Positions 8,341 to 17,020 of a stretch of 42,525 bases of DNA are shown here, piece after piece. The stretch covers positions 1 through 42,525 of the forward strand of contig JAUXRI010000232.1 of NCBI GenBank assembly GCA_030681895.1. Reading direction: 5' to 3'. Positions within the stretch are counted from its first letter, which is position 1, and every line of letters starts with the position of its first letter. The notes below the pieces were generated by a model. The model saw nothing but the letters and a program-made list of their open reading frames with translations. It was not told the DNA's origin and did no database searches. The translations under genes and the position numbers were made by a program. This DNA is from Myxococcales bacterium (lineage in GTDB: Bacteria; Myxococcota; Myxococcia; Myxococcales; Myxococcaceae).

Positions 8341-9717
8341 TCAGCGGCGCACCGACGGCCACGGCGTGGCCTGGAGCCAGTAGCCATCACCCTGCTGCAC
8401 GGTCTGCACGACGACCCGGCCGTCGGCATCGACGAGCAACGGGCTGGTTCCCGCAGCCGGAGCGCGCTTCGTCACCACGAACCTGCCGTTGCCGAGCCGG
8501 CCGCCCGTCAGCCACGCGTCGAGTGTCTCCTGATGTGGCGAGTTCACGTAGGCGGTGTTGATGCCCGCGATGACGTTGCGCGAGCGGCCGTCCATCGGCG
8601 CGGCCGTCTGCACCCACGTCGCGTTGCTGCTCGTCTTGCGCGCGTGGTGATTCGCGTGGGCGACGTCGACGCCGAGCGCTCCGAAGGTTGAGGTGTGGCG
8701 CTGCATCATGAAGCCCTCGAGATCGGGCTCGCCCGCCGCTCCGGAGCCGCTGAGATCGCCCGCGAACAGCAGCCTGAACGCGCCGTGCCGAACGAGGCCC
8801 ACGACCGAGCGCGCGTTCTCTTCGTTCACGTCGGTGACGCCGAAGCTCGGAGCCGCGACGACGGCAGCGCCCTCGAGTGAGAACCCGTTGACGCCGAGCA
8901 GGTCGAGCCGCGCACCTGCACCCAGCGGAATGAACGACGGCTGCAGCGCGGCGTCGTCGTCGGTGCGCGAGAGATCGCCGAGCAGCAGACCGGGACAGCC
9001 CGTCGCGGGCGCACGGACCGACACGGTGCAGGCCGACTCCGGACTCGCGGTGCACAACGAGACGTTCTTCGCCGCCAACGCGCCGCGGAGCTTCGTGCAG
9101 ACCTGCTGAAAGTCAGACTCGTTCACGCCCGGGCCGACGTCGACGAAGCCGCGGTGCACGACGCCTCGCGTGATGACGAGCGCATCAGCGCCTGACGTCA
9201 GCGCGTCGAACGCCGCGACGTGATCGGCGTGGAAGTGCGTGAGGATCACCCAGTCGACCTCGAGCGGAGCCCGCGCCCGGAAGCCCCGCGCCGCCGTCAG
9301 CCACTGGGTGTTGAGCTCCCGAATCGCGGCGCGCAGCTCGTCGTCGTGGTTCGAGTTGCCGACGTCGATCACGACGATCGTTCCATCGGCGCCGACGAGC
9401 AGCGCCGCTTCGCCGGTGCGGGGAAAGGGGAGCACGCCAGGCGGGAGCTCGAGCTGCCAGTACGTCAGCTCGCCGGGTGATGGGCCAGCCGGCCGCGTGC
9501 CCGCGTCGAAGGGCCCTTTCATGACGCTGCCGGCATCGGTGGTGCCTGCATCGGCGATGGCGCCCGCGTCAGAGGTGAGCAGCCCAGCGTCGAGCTCACC
9601 CGCGTCGGCAGCGACGTTCATTCCCGCGTCGATGGTCGAGCCACCGTCTTCGGCTCCCGGTGGAGGAGGAGGGCAGCCGAGCAACAGCACGACCAGACAC
9701 GAGAGGACCGTCCGCAT
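8341..9717 (-). CDS. Metallo-beta-lactamase-fold lipoprotein
   Basis: 458 aa. The ATG at 9717 gives MRTVLSCLVVLLLGC, a lipoprotein signal with Cys15; the longer in-frame extension upstream has no signal peptide. Residues 16-82 are a Pro-rich then Asp-Ala-Gly-rich linker. The catalytic domain begins near 85 and has the metal-binding HFHADH at 161-166 (HxHxDH), with further candidate ligands in FAGDLS and ANHHARKTSS. The arrangement resembles ComEC-type or other MBL hydrolases with no other fused domain. Expected at the envelope; the reaction (phosphodiester, ester or lactone) cannot be told. It is transcribed away from the Kelch gene, whose start is about 100 bp away. Confidence 0.85.
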   Translation of the reverse strand: MRTVLSCLVVLLLGCPPPPPGAEDGGSTIDAGMNVAADAGELDAGLLTSDAGAIADAGTTDAGSVMKGPFDAGTRPAGPSPGELTYWQLELPPGVLPFPRTGEAALLVGADGTIVVIDVGNSNHDDELRAAIRELNTQWLTAARGFRARAPLEVDWVILTHFHADHVAAFDALTSGADALVITRGVVHRGFVDVGPGVNESDFQQVCTKLRGALAAKNVSLCTASPESACTVSVRAPATGCPGLLLGDLSRTDDDAALQPSFIPLGAGARLDLLGVNGFSLEGAAVVAAPSFGVTDVNEENARSVVGLVRHGAFRLLFAGDLSGSGAAGEPDLEGFMMQRHTSTFGALGVDVAHANHHARKTSSNATWVQTAAPMDGRSRNVIAGINTAYVNSPHQETLDAWLTGGRLGNGRFVVTKRAPAAGTSPLLVDADGRVVVQTVQQGDGYWLQATPWPSVRR

Positions 9718-9815
9718 GCGGCTTCTTTTCGCTGGCGGACGCACAAGGCAAGGGCGGGGAAACGCGAATCGAGCTGAATCGTGCATCGGCGGAAACCTCG
9801 TGGTGTCCTCAGCGG

Positions 9816-11147
9816 GTGAAACAGCTCGTTGTCGTGGCCGTGATCGGATGTGTGGCGGTGTTGGCAGGGTGTGACCGTCCGTGTGGGCCGCAGAGCTGCT
9901 CCGGCTGTTGCAGTCCGGTCACCGGGCAATGTGTCGACCCGCCGGCGAGTACGGCGTGTGGCCGCGCAGGCCTGGTCTGTGTCGCGTGTTCCGGTGCGCA
10001 GATCTGCTCTGCATCCGGGAGCTGTATTGCCTCGCTCTTTGGGGGCGGTAGCTCAGGAAGCGTCGGCGGAGGCGCTGCTGCTGGTGGGAACGCAGGCGGA
10101 AACGCAGCGGGCGGGAACGCAGCCGGTGGAAACGCAGCGGGTGGAAACGCAGCGGGTGGAAACGCCGCAGGTGGAAATGCAGCAGGAGGAAACGCAGCGG
10201 GTGGAAACGCAGCCGGTGGAAACGCAGCGGGCGGCACCGCGATCGACGGCGGCTACGGGCCATCGGGCACGTGGACCCGGCTCGCTGATTTCCCCGACCC
10301 CCGCTACTACCCCGCAGCGACGTTCTCGCTCGACGGCCGCCTGTTCGTCTTCGGCGGGCGCGCAGCCAGCACCGGCGACCTGGACTCCGTCGAGGTCTAT
10401 TTCCCACCCCCGGCCAACACGTGGGTCCCGGCCCCGATCATGCCGATGCCGCGCAGTGGCGCGATGGCGTTGACCCTCGCTGACGGCGGCATCGTCGTCA
10501 TGGGCGGGAGCAACGCCGGGCGCATGCCGATGCTGTTCTTCAACGTCTTCACCGGCCAGTGGACGACGGGCCCCGAGGGGCTGAACGACCGCGAGCTGGC
10601 TGCGTTCTCGATGACGCCGAACGGCGACTGGTACGTCGCGGGTGGTGGCGGATTCAAGCTGACGGCCGAGCGCTATTCCCCGGCACGAGGCGCTTGGAGT
10701 CCGCTGCCGTCGCTCCCGTTCGGTCTCAGCACCCCGGGCGGAGGCGCTGACTCGCAGGGCCGGCTGTACGCCTTCGGCGGCTACCCGGATGTCAATGGCG
10801 CCACGGTGCTCAACTTCCAGCTCGCGCCTGATGCCGGTGCGTGGACGCAGGTCGCTCCCATGCCAGTGGCGAAGGGCCGCTTCGGCAACTCCGTGACCGA
10901 CCCGCAGGGCCGCTTCTATGTGGTGGGTGGCAGCGCCGACATCTTCGCGGGCATTGGCGCGGGTGTCGTCGAGTCCAGCGTCGAACGGTACGATCCGGCG
11001 ACTGACTCGTGGGACACGATTCCTGCGATGCCGGTGCCGCGCTGTAACCACACGGTGGCCATCGACGCGCAGGGCCGCGTCTTTGTCATCGGTGGCCACA
11101 CCGGCACGAGCGCGCTCTCGACCCGCGTCGACGTCTACAACCCGTAG
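9816..11147 (+). CDS. Kelch-repeat lipoprotein with GGNAA linker
   Basis: 443 aa. The GTG at 9816 was chosen because translation then gives a lipoprotein signal ending in LAGC (Cys19). Residues 20-75 form a cysteine-rich module (CGPQSCSGCC, CVACSGAQIC). A tandem GGNAA linker follows at about 90-140. The C-terminal 300 residues carry about six Kelch motifs, recognisable by (L/V)(F/Y)(V/A)(F/V/I)GG ending a strand and a W-x(5-6)-M/L-P turn, which fold as a beta-propeller. Likely a surface-exposed binding protein with no predicted enzyme activity. The cysteine module recurs at the start of the Ig-repeat protein at the window's left edge. Confidence 0.87.
   Translation: MKQLVVVAVIGCVAVLAGCDRPCGPQSCSGCCSPVTGQCVDPPASTACGRAGLVCVACSGAQICSASGSCIASLFGGGSSGSVGGGAAAGGNAGGNAAGGNAAGGNAAGGNAAGGNAAGGNAAGGNAAGGNAAGGNAAGGTAIDGGYGPSGTWTRLADFPDPRYYPAATFSLDGRLFVFGGRAASTGDLDSVEVYFPPPANTWVPAPIMPMPRSGAMALTLADGGIVVMGGSNAGRMPMLFFNVFTGQWTTGPEGLNDRELAAFSMTPNGDWYVAGGGGFKLTAERYSPARGAWSPLPSLPFGLSTPGGGADSQGRLYAFGGYPDVNGATVLNFQLAPDAGAWTQVAPMPVAKGRFGNSVTDPQGRFYVVGGSADIFAGIGAGVVESSVERYDPATDSWDTIPAMPVPRCNHTVAIDAQGRVFVIGGHTGTSALSTRVDVYNP
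10083..10229 (+). repeat. 15-bp tandem repeat inside the Kelch gene
   Basis: One 12-bp unit followed by nine 15-bp units related to GGTGGAAACGCAGCG, each encoding GGNAA. Units differ mainly at third codon positions. Because the unit is a multiple of three, gain or loss of copies would change linker length without shifting the frame. Confidence 0.9.
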
Positions 11148-11183
11148 GGTCGTGTCAGATCGGTGCGCTACACCGTCTCGCCC

Positions 11184-11211
11184 GGGGCCTCGAAAACCAG
11201 CTAGAGGCCCC
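11184..11211 (+). promoter_or_regulatory. 8-bp hairpin just ahead of mutS
   Basis: GGGGCCTC at 11184-11191 pairs perfectly with GAGGCCCC at 11204-11211 across a 12-nt loop. It starts 36 bp after the Kelch stop and ends 10 bp before the mutS ATG, in the position where a ribosome binding site would lie. No T-run follows. It may be a Kelch-gene terminator or a mutS leader structure. Confidence 0.4.
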
Positions 11212-11221
11212 AGAACGCGAC

Positions 11222-13936
11222 ATGGAACCAGCTCCCACGCCTACTGCCACGCCTCAGCCGCCTGAGATCGTCGACGTCGCCACCCTGACGCCGATGATGA
11301 AGCAGTACCTCGAGGTGAAGGCCCAGTACCCCGGCGCGCTGCTGTTCTTCCGCCTCGGTGACTTCTACGAGCTGTTCTTCGAAGACGCGGTGAAGGCGTC
11401 GGAGCTGCTGCAGATCACGCTCACCTCACGCGCCAAGGGGCTCGATCGGGTGCCGATGGCGGGCGTGCCGCACCATGCGGCGAAGCGGTACATCGCGCGC
11501 CTGGTCGAGGCGGGGCAGAAGGTCGCGATCTGCGAGCAGCTCGAGCCGCCCGGCAAGGGCATCGTCAAGCGCGAGGTGGTGCGCGTGGTGACGCCGGGCA
11601 TGGTGCTCGACGACGACGTGCTCGAGGCGAGAGAGAACAATTTCCTCGCGGCGCTCGCTCCGGCTGAGGGTGACGATCCGTGGGGCGCTGCGCTGCTCGA
11701 CGCCAGCACCGGAGAGTTCTTCGCGCTCCAGCCCGGGCCGCTCGAGGCGCTGCTCGATGAGGTGTCACGCGCGTCGCCGCGGGAGCTGCTGGTGCCTGAA
11801 GGCTTCGGAGACGCCGCGCTCGAGAACGTGCTCGGAGCGTTCTCGCGAAGGCCGACCGTCGCGACGCTGGGCCAGGACGCGTTCGAGAATAAACGCGCGC
11901 GGGCGTTGCTGGCCTCGCACTTTCAGGTGAAGTCGCTCGAAGGGTTCGGGCTCTCCGACGGTTCGGCGTCGCTCGGGGCGGCTGGCGCGGCGCTGCGGTA
12001 CTTGAAGGAGACGCAGAAGAGCCAGGCGGGCCACGTCGATCGCATCACGGTGGCGACGCGTGGTGGCAGTCTGATCATCGACGAGGCCTCGCGCGCCAAT
12101 CTCGAGCTGTTGCGCACGTTGAAGGACAACTCACGGGTTGGCTCGCTGTTGGGCGTGATCGATCGATCGGTGACTCCACTTGGAGCTCGTCGGATCGCCC
12201 GGTGGATTACTGCGCCGCTCGCCGACGTCGAGGCCATCGCGGCCCGACATGACGCCGTGCAGGTGTTGCTCGACGGCGCGTCGTTTCGAGAGACGCTGAT
12301 CGAATCGCTCAAACAGGTCGCCGACGTGGAGCGCCTCTGCGGCCGGCTCTCGCTGGCGTCTGGTGGGCCGCGCGACATGAAGGCGATGGCGCGATCGCTC
12401 GAGGTGCTCCCGGGGCTCGCGAAGGTCGTCGCGACGGGCAAGGCGCCGCTCCTTCAAGCGCTCGCGGGACCGCTCGATCACTCCGACGTGCGCGCGTTGT
12501 CGGCGGTGCTGTCGAAGGCGCTGGTCGAGGATCCTCCCGCGGTGATCGGTGACGGCGGTTTCATCGCCCGCGGCTTTCACGCGCAGCTCGACGAGTATTC
12601 CGACCTCGCGACGAGCGGGAAGGACTACCTCCACAAGCTCGAGACCCGGGAGCGTGAGGCCACCGGCATCGGCTCGCTGAAGGTCCGCTACAACCGCGTG
12701 TTCGGGTACTACCTCGAGGTCACCAAATCGAACCTGCACCTGGTGCCGAAGGGGTGGATCCGGAAACAGACGACGGTCGGCGGTGAGCGGTACGTCACGG
12801 AAGAGCTGAAGACGTACGAAGAGAAGGTGCTGACGGCCGACGAGAAGCGCGTCGCCATCGAGCTCGAGCTGTTCGAGGACCTGCGGAAGAAGGTCGTCGC
12901 GTGTGCCGGGCCGCTGCGTGCTGCCGCCGAGGCGGTGTCGACGCTCGATGCGCTGGTCGCGTTCGGGCGGGTCGCGGCCGAGAACGGCTACGTGCGGCCC
13001 GAGCTCGACGAGTCAGGCGTGATCGAGATCGTCGGTGGCCGGCATCCCGTCGTCGAGAAGGCGCTGCGCGAAGACTCGTTCGTCCCGAACGACGTGATGG
13101 TGAACCGGCAGGAGCGCCAGGTGCTGATCATCACCGGCCCGAACATGGCCGGAAAGAGCACCGTGATGCGGCAGGTGGCGCTGGCGGTGGTAATGGCGCA
13201 GGCCGGGTGTTTCGTCGCGGCGAAGCGGGCGCGCATCGGGCTGTGTGATCGCGTCTTCACGCGCGTCGGAGCCTCCGACAACCTCGCGAAGGGCCAGTCG
13301 ACGTTCATGGTCGAGATGACCGAGACGGCGAACATTCTTCACCACGCGACGCGGAAGAGCCTGGTGGTGCTCGATGAGATCGGCCGCGGCACCAGCACGT
13401 TCGACGGTCTGTCGATCGCCTGGGCCGTCGCGGAGCACCTGCACGATCGCGTCGGCGCGCGCACCTTGTTCGCGACCCATTACCACGAGCTCACGGACCT
13501 CGGCCGCGAGAAGGCCCGGGTGAAGAACTGCTCCATCGCCGTGCGGGAGGATCAGGGGCGCATCATCTTCCTGCGCAAGCTGATCGACGGTGCGGCGAGC
13601 CGCTCGTACGGCATCGAGGTGGCGCGGTTGGCTGGGCTGCCGCCGGAAGTGCTCGCGCGCGCACGGGAGTTGTTGGCCAACCTCGAGGCCGGTGAGTTCG
13701 ACGAAGCAGGGCGGCCGAGGCTGGCGCGGCGGGCGACGGCGACGAAAGAGAAGGACGCTCCGAAGCCGGTGCTCGACGTGAATCAGATGGGCCTGTTCGG
13801 TGGAGCAGCGAAGGCTCCGAGCCGGCCGGGCGCAGACGCGGTGATCGCCGCGCTCGAGTCGTTCAGCGTCGACACCACCACGCCGCTCGAAGCGCTCGCG
13901 GCGATCGCGAAGTGGAAGCAGTCGCTCAAGCCGTAG
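11222..13936 (+). CDS. mutS: DNA mismatch repair protein MutS
   Basis: 904 aa, the normal MutS length with a 20-residue Pro/Thr-rich extension at the N-terminus. The mismatch-wedge motif GDFYELF is present (Phe48, Glu50). The lever and clamp domains span about 300-560, and the ATPase carries Walker A GPNMAGKST at 639-647, Walker B VVLDEIGRGTST and FATHYHEL. The C-terminal dimerisation region is present. It binds mismatches and, with MutL, starts repair; no mutL lies in the window. No strong Shine-Dalgarno is visible before ATG 11222, and a hairpin occupies that place; Met25 (11294) is a possible alternative start. A GTGCGCTACA motif at 11163-11172 could be its -10 region. Confidence 0.98.
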   Translation: MEPAPTPTATPQPPEIVDVATLTPMMKQYLEVKAQYPGALLFFRLGDFYELFFEDAVKASELLQITLTSRAKGLDRVPMAGVPHHAAKRYIARLVEAGQKVAICEQLEPPGKGIVKREVVRVVTPGMVLDDDVLEARENNFLAALAPAEGDDPWGAALLDASTGEFFALQPGPLEALLDEVSRASPRELLVPEGFGDAALENVLGAFSRRPTVATLGQDAFENKRARALLASHFQVKSLEGFGLSDGSASLGAAGAALRYLKETQKSQAGHVDRITVATRGGSLIIDEASRANLELLRTLKDNSRVGSLLGVIDRSVTPLGARRIARWITAPLADVEAIAARHDAVQVLLDGASFRETLIESLKQVADVERLCGRLSLASGGPRDMKAMARSLEVLPGLAKVVATGKAPLLQALAGPLDHSDVRALSAVLSKALVEDPPAVIGDGGFIARGFHAQLDEYSDLATSGKDYLHKLETREREATGIGSLKVRYNRVFGYYLEVTKSNLHLVPKGWIRKQTTVGGERYVTEELKTYEEKVLTADEKRVAIELELFEDLRKKVVACAGPLRAAAEAVSTLDALVAFGRVAAENGYVRPELDESGVIEIVGGRHPVVEKALREDSFVPNDVMVNRQERQVLIITGPNMAGKSTVMRQVALAVVMAQAGCFVAAKRARIGLCDRVFTRVGASDNLAKGQSTFMVEMTETANILHHATRKSLVVLDEIGRGTSTFDGLSIAWAVAEHLHDRVGARTLFATHYHELTDLGREKARVKNCSIAVREDQGRIIFLRKLIDGAASRSYGIEVARLAGLPPEVLARARELLANLEAGEFDEAGRPRLARRATATKEKDAPKPVLDVNQMGLFGGAAKAPSRPGADAVIAALESFSVDTTTPLEALAAIAKWKQSLKP

Positions 13937-14274
13937 GTAGCCATGGTGGTTTCCTGATGCTCCGTCTGACCGATTGAGTCAGCTTCAACTTCAGCAAGAC
14001 TGGTGGGCGGAACACGCCCAAGGTCGAACTCCACATATTGGGAGCAGGTAGACGAGGTGCGGCCAGGCGATGCCGGAGAGTCGCGAGAGATGGTCCCGTA
14101 CTGCGACTCGAAGTTGGGCGTGCGTCATCGCGGAAGGGCGTTCCCATCAAGTGATCGCGTACCCCGACAACAACACGCCTGACCCGAGTGCGCGTGCTCC
14201 GGCCCGGTCGCCTGGGCCTCCTGATCGGTTTCCGGCCGGGCGGACGTGTGGGTGCTATCTGAAAGCCGGCAGTC
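13937..14274. other. Gene-poor gap between mutS and the Suv3-like helicase
   Basis: 338 bp with no convincing gene. A short inverted repeat CTGAC/GTCAG (13966-13970 and 13978-13982, 7-nt loop) lies 30 bp after mutS and may help termination, though without a T-run. The middle is slightly richer in A/T than its surroundings and carries only short frames on both strands; decayed coding sequence is possible but unproven. GGTGCTATCT at 14251-14260 is a candidate -10 region for the helicase gene. Confidence 0.45.
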
Positions 14275-16515
14275 ATGGCCTCGACCTCACTTCTCGTTGC
14301 CGAGCTCGGCCCGACCAACACCGGGAAAACCTGGCGCGCCATCGAGCGCATGCTCGAGCACGACAGCGGAATGATCGGGCTCCCGTTGCGCCTGCTCGCG
14401 CGCGAGGTCTTCGATCGGGTGAGTGCGCGCGTCGGTGAAGCACGGGTCGCGCTCGTGACTGGCGAAGAGAAACGCGTGCCGCCGCACCCGTCCTATTGGG
14501 TCTGCACCGTCGAGGCGATGCCGGTCGGCCAGCCTGTCGACTTCCTCGCTGTCGACGAAATCCAGCTCTGCGCCCATCGCGAGCGCGGGCACGTCTTCTC
14601 CGATCGTCTGCTCCACGCGCGCGGGCGGCGCGAGACCTGGTTCCTCGGCTCCGAGTCCATGCGGCCCGCGTTGCGCGCGCTGCTTCCCGAGGTGACGTTT
14701 CGACGCAGTGAACGCCTCTCCCGGCTCACCAGCTTCGGGGCGCGTTCCCTGAAAGGGCTGCCGCCGCGCTCGGCCGTCGTCGCGTTCTCTACCGACCGCG
14801 TCTACGAGCTGGCGCAGGCGTTGAGGGAACTCCGAGGCGGCGTCGCGGTCGTCCTCGGCGGCCTCTCTCCACGCACCCGCAACGCCCAGGTCGCGATGTA
14901 CCAGGCCGGCGCGGTGCAATACCTCGTCGCCACCGACGCCATCGGCATGGGGCTCAACCTCGATCTCGAGCGCATCGCCTTCGCGTCGCTCTCGAAGTTC
15001 GACGGCTTCGAGCAACGCGCGCTCAGCGTCGACGAACTCGGTCAGATCGCCGGCCGCGCTGGCCGACACCTGCAAGACGGACAGTTCGGCACGCTGACCT
15101 CGACGCCGGCGATCGACCCTCGCGATGTGTCAGCCATCGAAGACCACCGGTTCCCCGAGGTGCAGCGGCTGGTGTGGCGGAGCGTCGACCTCGACTTCGC
15201 GAGCCCGCACGCGCTCCTCGACTCACTCTCGGTGGCGCCGGGCCGTGCACTGTTCTCCCGCGTCGAGCGCGCCGACGACTTCGACGCCCTCAAGGCCATG
15301 GCCTCGGACGACGCGGTGGCTGCGCTCGCCACCACCCGAGAGCGTGTCGCCCTCTTGTGGGAGGTCTGTCGCATTCCCGATTTTCGCAAGGGGCTGCTGG
15401 GCGAGCACTCGCGGCTCGTGAAGGACGTGTTCCTGCAGTTGGCGAAAGGCGACGGCCGGCTCCAGGAAGACTGGCTGCACCAGAAGGTCGCTCCGCTCGA
15501 CGACTTGAAGGGCGACCTGCACAGCCTCACCGCCCGCCTCGAGGCCATTCGAACGTGGACGTACATCTCGCATCGGTCGGAGTGGGTGAGCGACGCCACG
15601 CACTGGCAGCAGAAGACGCGCTCCATCGAAGACGCGCTCGGAGACGCGCTCCACCAGAGGCTGGTCGAGCGCTTCGTGGCGCGGTCGGCGCAGAGTGCGA
15701 GACGTCGAGGCGCCGTGGTGGTGCCCAACGCGAGCGGCCCGTTTGCGCAGCTCGCGCGCTTCGTCGAGACCGGGCCCGACCTCGATGCGTTCGTGCAGCG
15801 AGTCGTCGATGCGCGCAGTGGCGAGTTCCACGTCGACGGGTGGGGCCACATCTCGCTGGAAGGTGAGGCGCTCGGGAAGCTGGTGCGAGGTAGCGATCGT
15901 CGAGCGCCTGGCGTCGCCCTGGTCGATGGCGACGTGTGGAATGGCGGCCAGCGTGCGCGACTCGAGCGTCGGCTCGCGGCCTGCGCACGTGACGTCGTGT
16001 CCGAGGCGATGGGCGGTTTCCCCGCCGAGGCGCTGACCTCGGAAGGTCGCGCGGCTCCCCTGCGGGCCATCGCGTGGCGGTTCGCGCGCGGGCTGGGCAT
16101 CGTGCCGGCAGATGCCGCGTTCCTCGAGCAGGTGCGCTTGCTGGACCCGGAGTCCCACCGACGGCTCGACGAGCTCGGCGTGCGACAGGGCGCGCGGTTC
16201 CTCGCCGTCGAAGGCGCCATGACGGCTACCGCGTTCGAGCGGCGCGCGATGCTGACCGCGTTGTTCGAAGGACGAGCCCGCCCGGCCGGCGTTCCAGGTT
16301 CAGCGGTGGTGGGGCGTGAGGTGGGCGAGTTCGATGCGAGAGCGTTCGGCTACGAGTGGCTCGGCCCGGTCGCCGTGCGCGTCGATGCGCTCGAGGCCAT
16401 TCTGGCGGCGCTGTCCGATCGACGACTGTTGGAGCGGACGTTCGAGTTCCTCGGCGTCGAGGCTGCGATGCGCGGAGTGATCGTGAAGCACGCGAGCGCC
16501 GCCCGTCGGCGGTAA
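14275..16515 (+). CDS. Suv3-like ATP-dependent RNA helicase
   Basis: 746 aa. Motif I is GPTNTGKT at 12-19 and motif II is DEIQ at 94-97, both characteristic of the SUV3/SUPV3L1 branch of superfamily 2. TDAIGMGLNL near 220-229 and QIAGRAGR at 257-264 are motifs V and VI. The C-terminal 450 residues have no motif I recognise and are much longer than the Suv3 C-terminal domain. In mitochondria Suv3 unwinds RNA for the degradosome with PNPase; a similar RNA-decay role is plausible here but is inference. The ATG at 14275 is 14 bp after a GGTGCTATCT motif. No exonuclease gene is adjacent. Confidence 0.88.
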   Translation: MASTSLLVAELGPTNTGKTWRAIERMLEHDSGMIGLPLRLLAREVFDRVSARVGEARVALVTGEEKRVPPHPSYWVCTVEAMPVGQPVDFLAVDEIQLCAHRERGHVFSDRLLHARGRRETWFLGSESMRPALRALLPEVTFRRSERLSRLTSFGARSLKGLPPRSAVVAFSTDRVYELAQALRELRGGVAVVLGGLSPRTRNAQVAMYQAGAVQYLVATDAIGMGLNLDLERIAFASLSKFDGFEQRALSVDELGQIAGRAGRHLQDGQFGTLTSTPAIDPRDVSAIEDHRFPEVQRLVWRSVDLDFASPHALLDSLSVAPGRALFSRVERADDFDALKAMASDDAVAALATTRERVALLWEVCRIPDFRKGLLGEHSRLVKDVFLQLAKGDGRLQEDWLHQKVAPLDDLKGDLHSLTARLEAIRTWTYISHRSEWVSDATHWQQKTRSIEDALGDALHQRLVERFVARSAQSARRRGAVVVPNASGPFAQLARFVETGPDLDAFVQRVVDARSGEFHVDGWGHISLEGEALGKLVRGSDRRAPGVALVDGDVWNGGQRARLERRLAACARDVVSEAMGGFPAEALTSEGRAAPLRAIAWRFARGLGIVPADAAFLEQVRLLDPESHRRLDELGVRQGARFLAVEGAMTATAFERRAMLTALFEGRARPAGVPGSAVVGREVGEFDARAFGYEWLGPVAVRVDALEAILAALSDRRLLERTFEFLGVEAAMRGVIVKHASAARRR

Positions 16516-16523
16516 GCGACGCG

Positions 16524-16631
16524 GTGAGCGACATTCCCGTGCGGGTCCTCGGCATCGCCATGTCGGTGAACGCGGGCCGCTTGTGGAACGGTCTTCGCCC
16601 TGCGTGGACCGCACTGGCTCATCGAGTCTGA
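16524..16631 (+). CDS. Candidate 35-residue ORF after the helicase gene
   Basis: A GTG 9 bp after the helicase stop opens a short frame (MSDIPVRVLGIAMSVNAG, then GRLWNGLRPAW) ending inside the left arm of the inverted repeat at 16623. GGTAAG lies upstream as a weak ribosome site. The mixed hydrophobic/basic composition is plausible for a peptide, but chance frames of this size are common at this GC content. Low confidence. Confidence 0.15.
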   Translation: MSDIPVRVLGIAMSVNAGRLWNGLRPAWTALAHRV

Positions 16632-16667
16632 AAAAAAGCACATTGGATGTCGTCTTCTTCAGACTCG
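16623..16667. repeat. Inverted repeat with perfect 10-bp arms
   Basis: CGAGTCTGAA (16623-16632) and TTCAGACTCG (16658-16667) are exact reverse complements around a 25-nt centre that begins with a run of A. The centre is partly self-complementary as well. There is no T-run after either arm, so a standard intrinsic terminator is unlikely. It could be a mobile-element remnant, an mRNA-end hairpin or a protein-binding site. Confidence 0.6.
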
Positions 16668-17020
16668 CTTCGAGGTGCGCGGCTGTGCGGGTCGAACGTC
16701 TTCGCGAACGTCGCCGAGCGGTTGCCTCGACCGCCGGATGCGCCTGCGAACGCGAACCGTGTGCGGTTGCGGAGGTCGCGCCCACGATCTGCGAGCGCGA
16801 GCCGACTCGGACGGAGCGCGTCGCGCGTGATGAAAAAGGGACAGCGCCTCGCGGTCAACGAACTCGCGCCTCGTGTTGACAACTCAGAGTTCGTGAAGCG
16901 CCCGAGACAGCGTCGCCACCACGCTGGAAGACGATCGACGCTTCCACCAAGCTGCGCGTCGTGCAGCTCGCCATTCCCCATGCGCCCAGACCGGTCACGC
17001 TCCGACAAGTCCCGGGAGCA

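Larger units (their letters stand above)
16516..17020. other. 505-bp gene-poor gap with inverted repeat
   Basis: Apart from the weak 35-residue frame at its start, no supported gene is seen between the helicase and the DUF3592-like gene. It holds the 10-bp-arm inverted repeat at 16623-16667 and a GATGAAAAAGGGACAG stretch near 16827. Frames on both strands here are Arg/Ser-rich and look like non-coding GC-rich sequence. Confidence 0.5.

Noticed and set aside
10081..10237. Tandem 15-bp units as a CRISPR array
   Set aside because: Units are contiguous with no spacers and encode a GGNAA linker inside an open gene.
13926..14351. Minus-strand frame of 141 residues across the mutS-helicase gap
   Set aside because: It overlaps the confident helicase start, has Arg/Pro-rich composition typical of shadow frames and no ribosome site or family motif.
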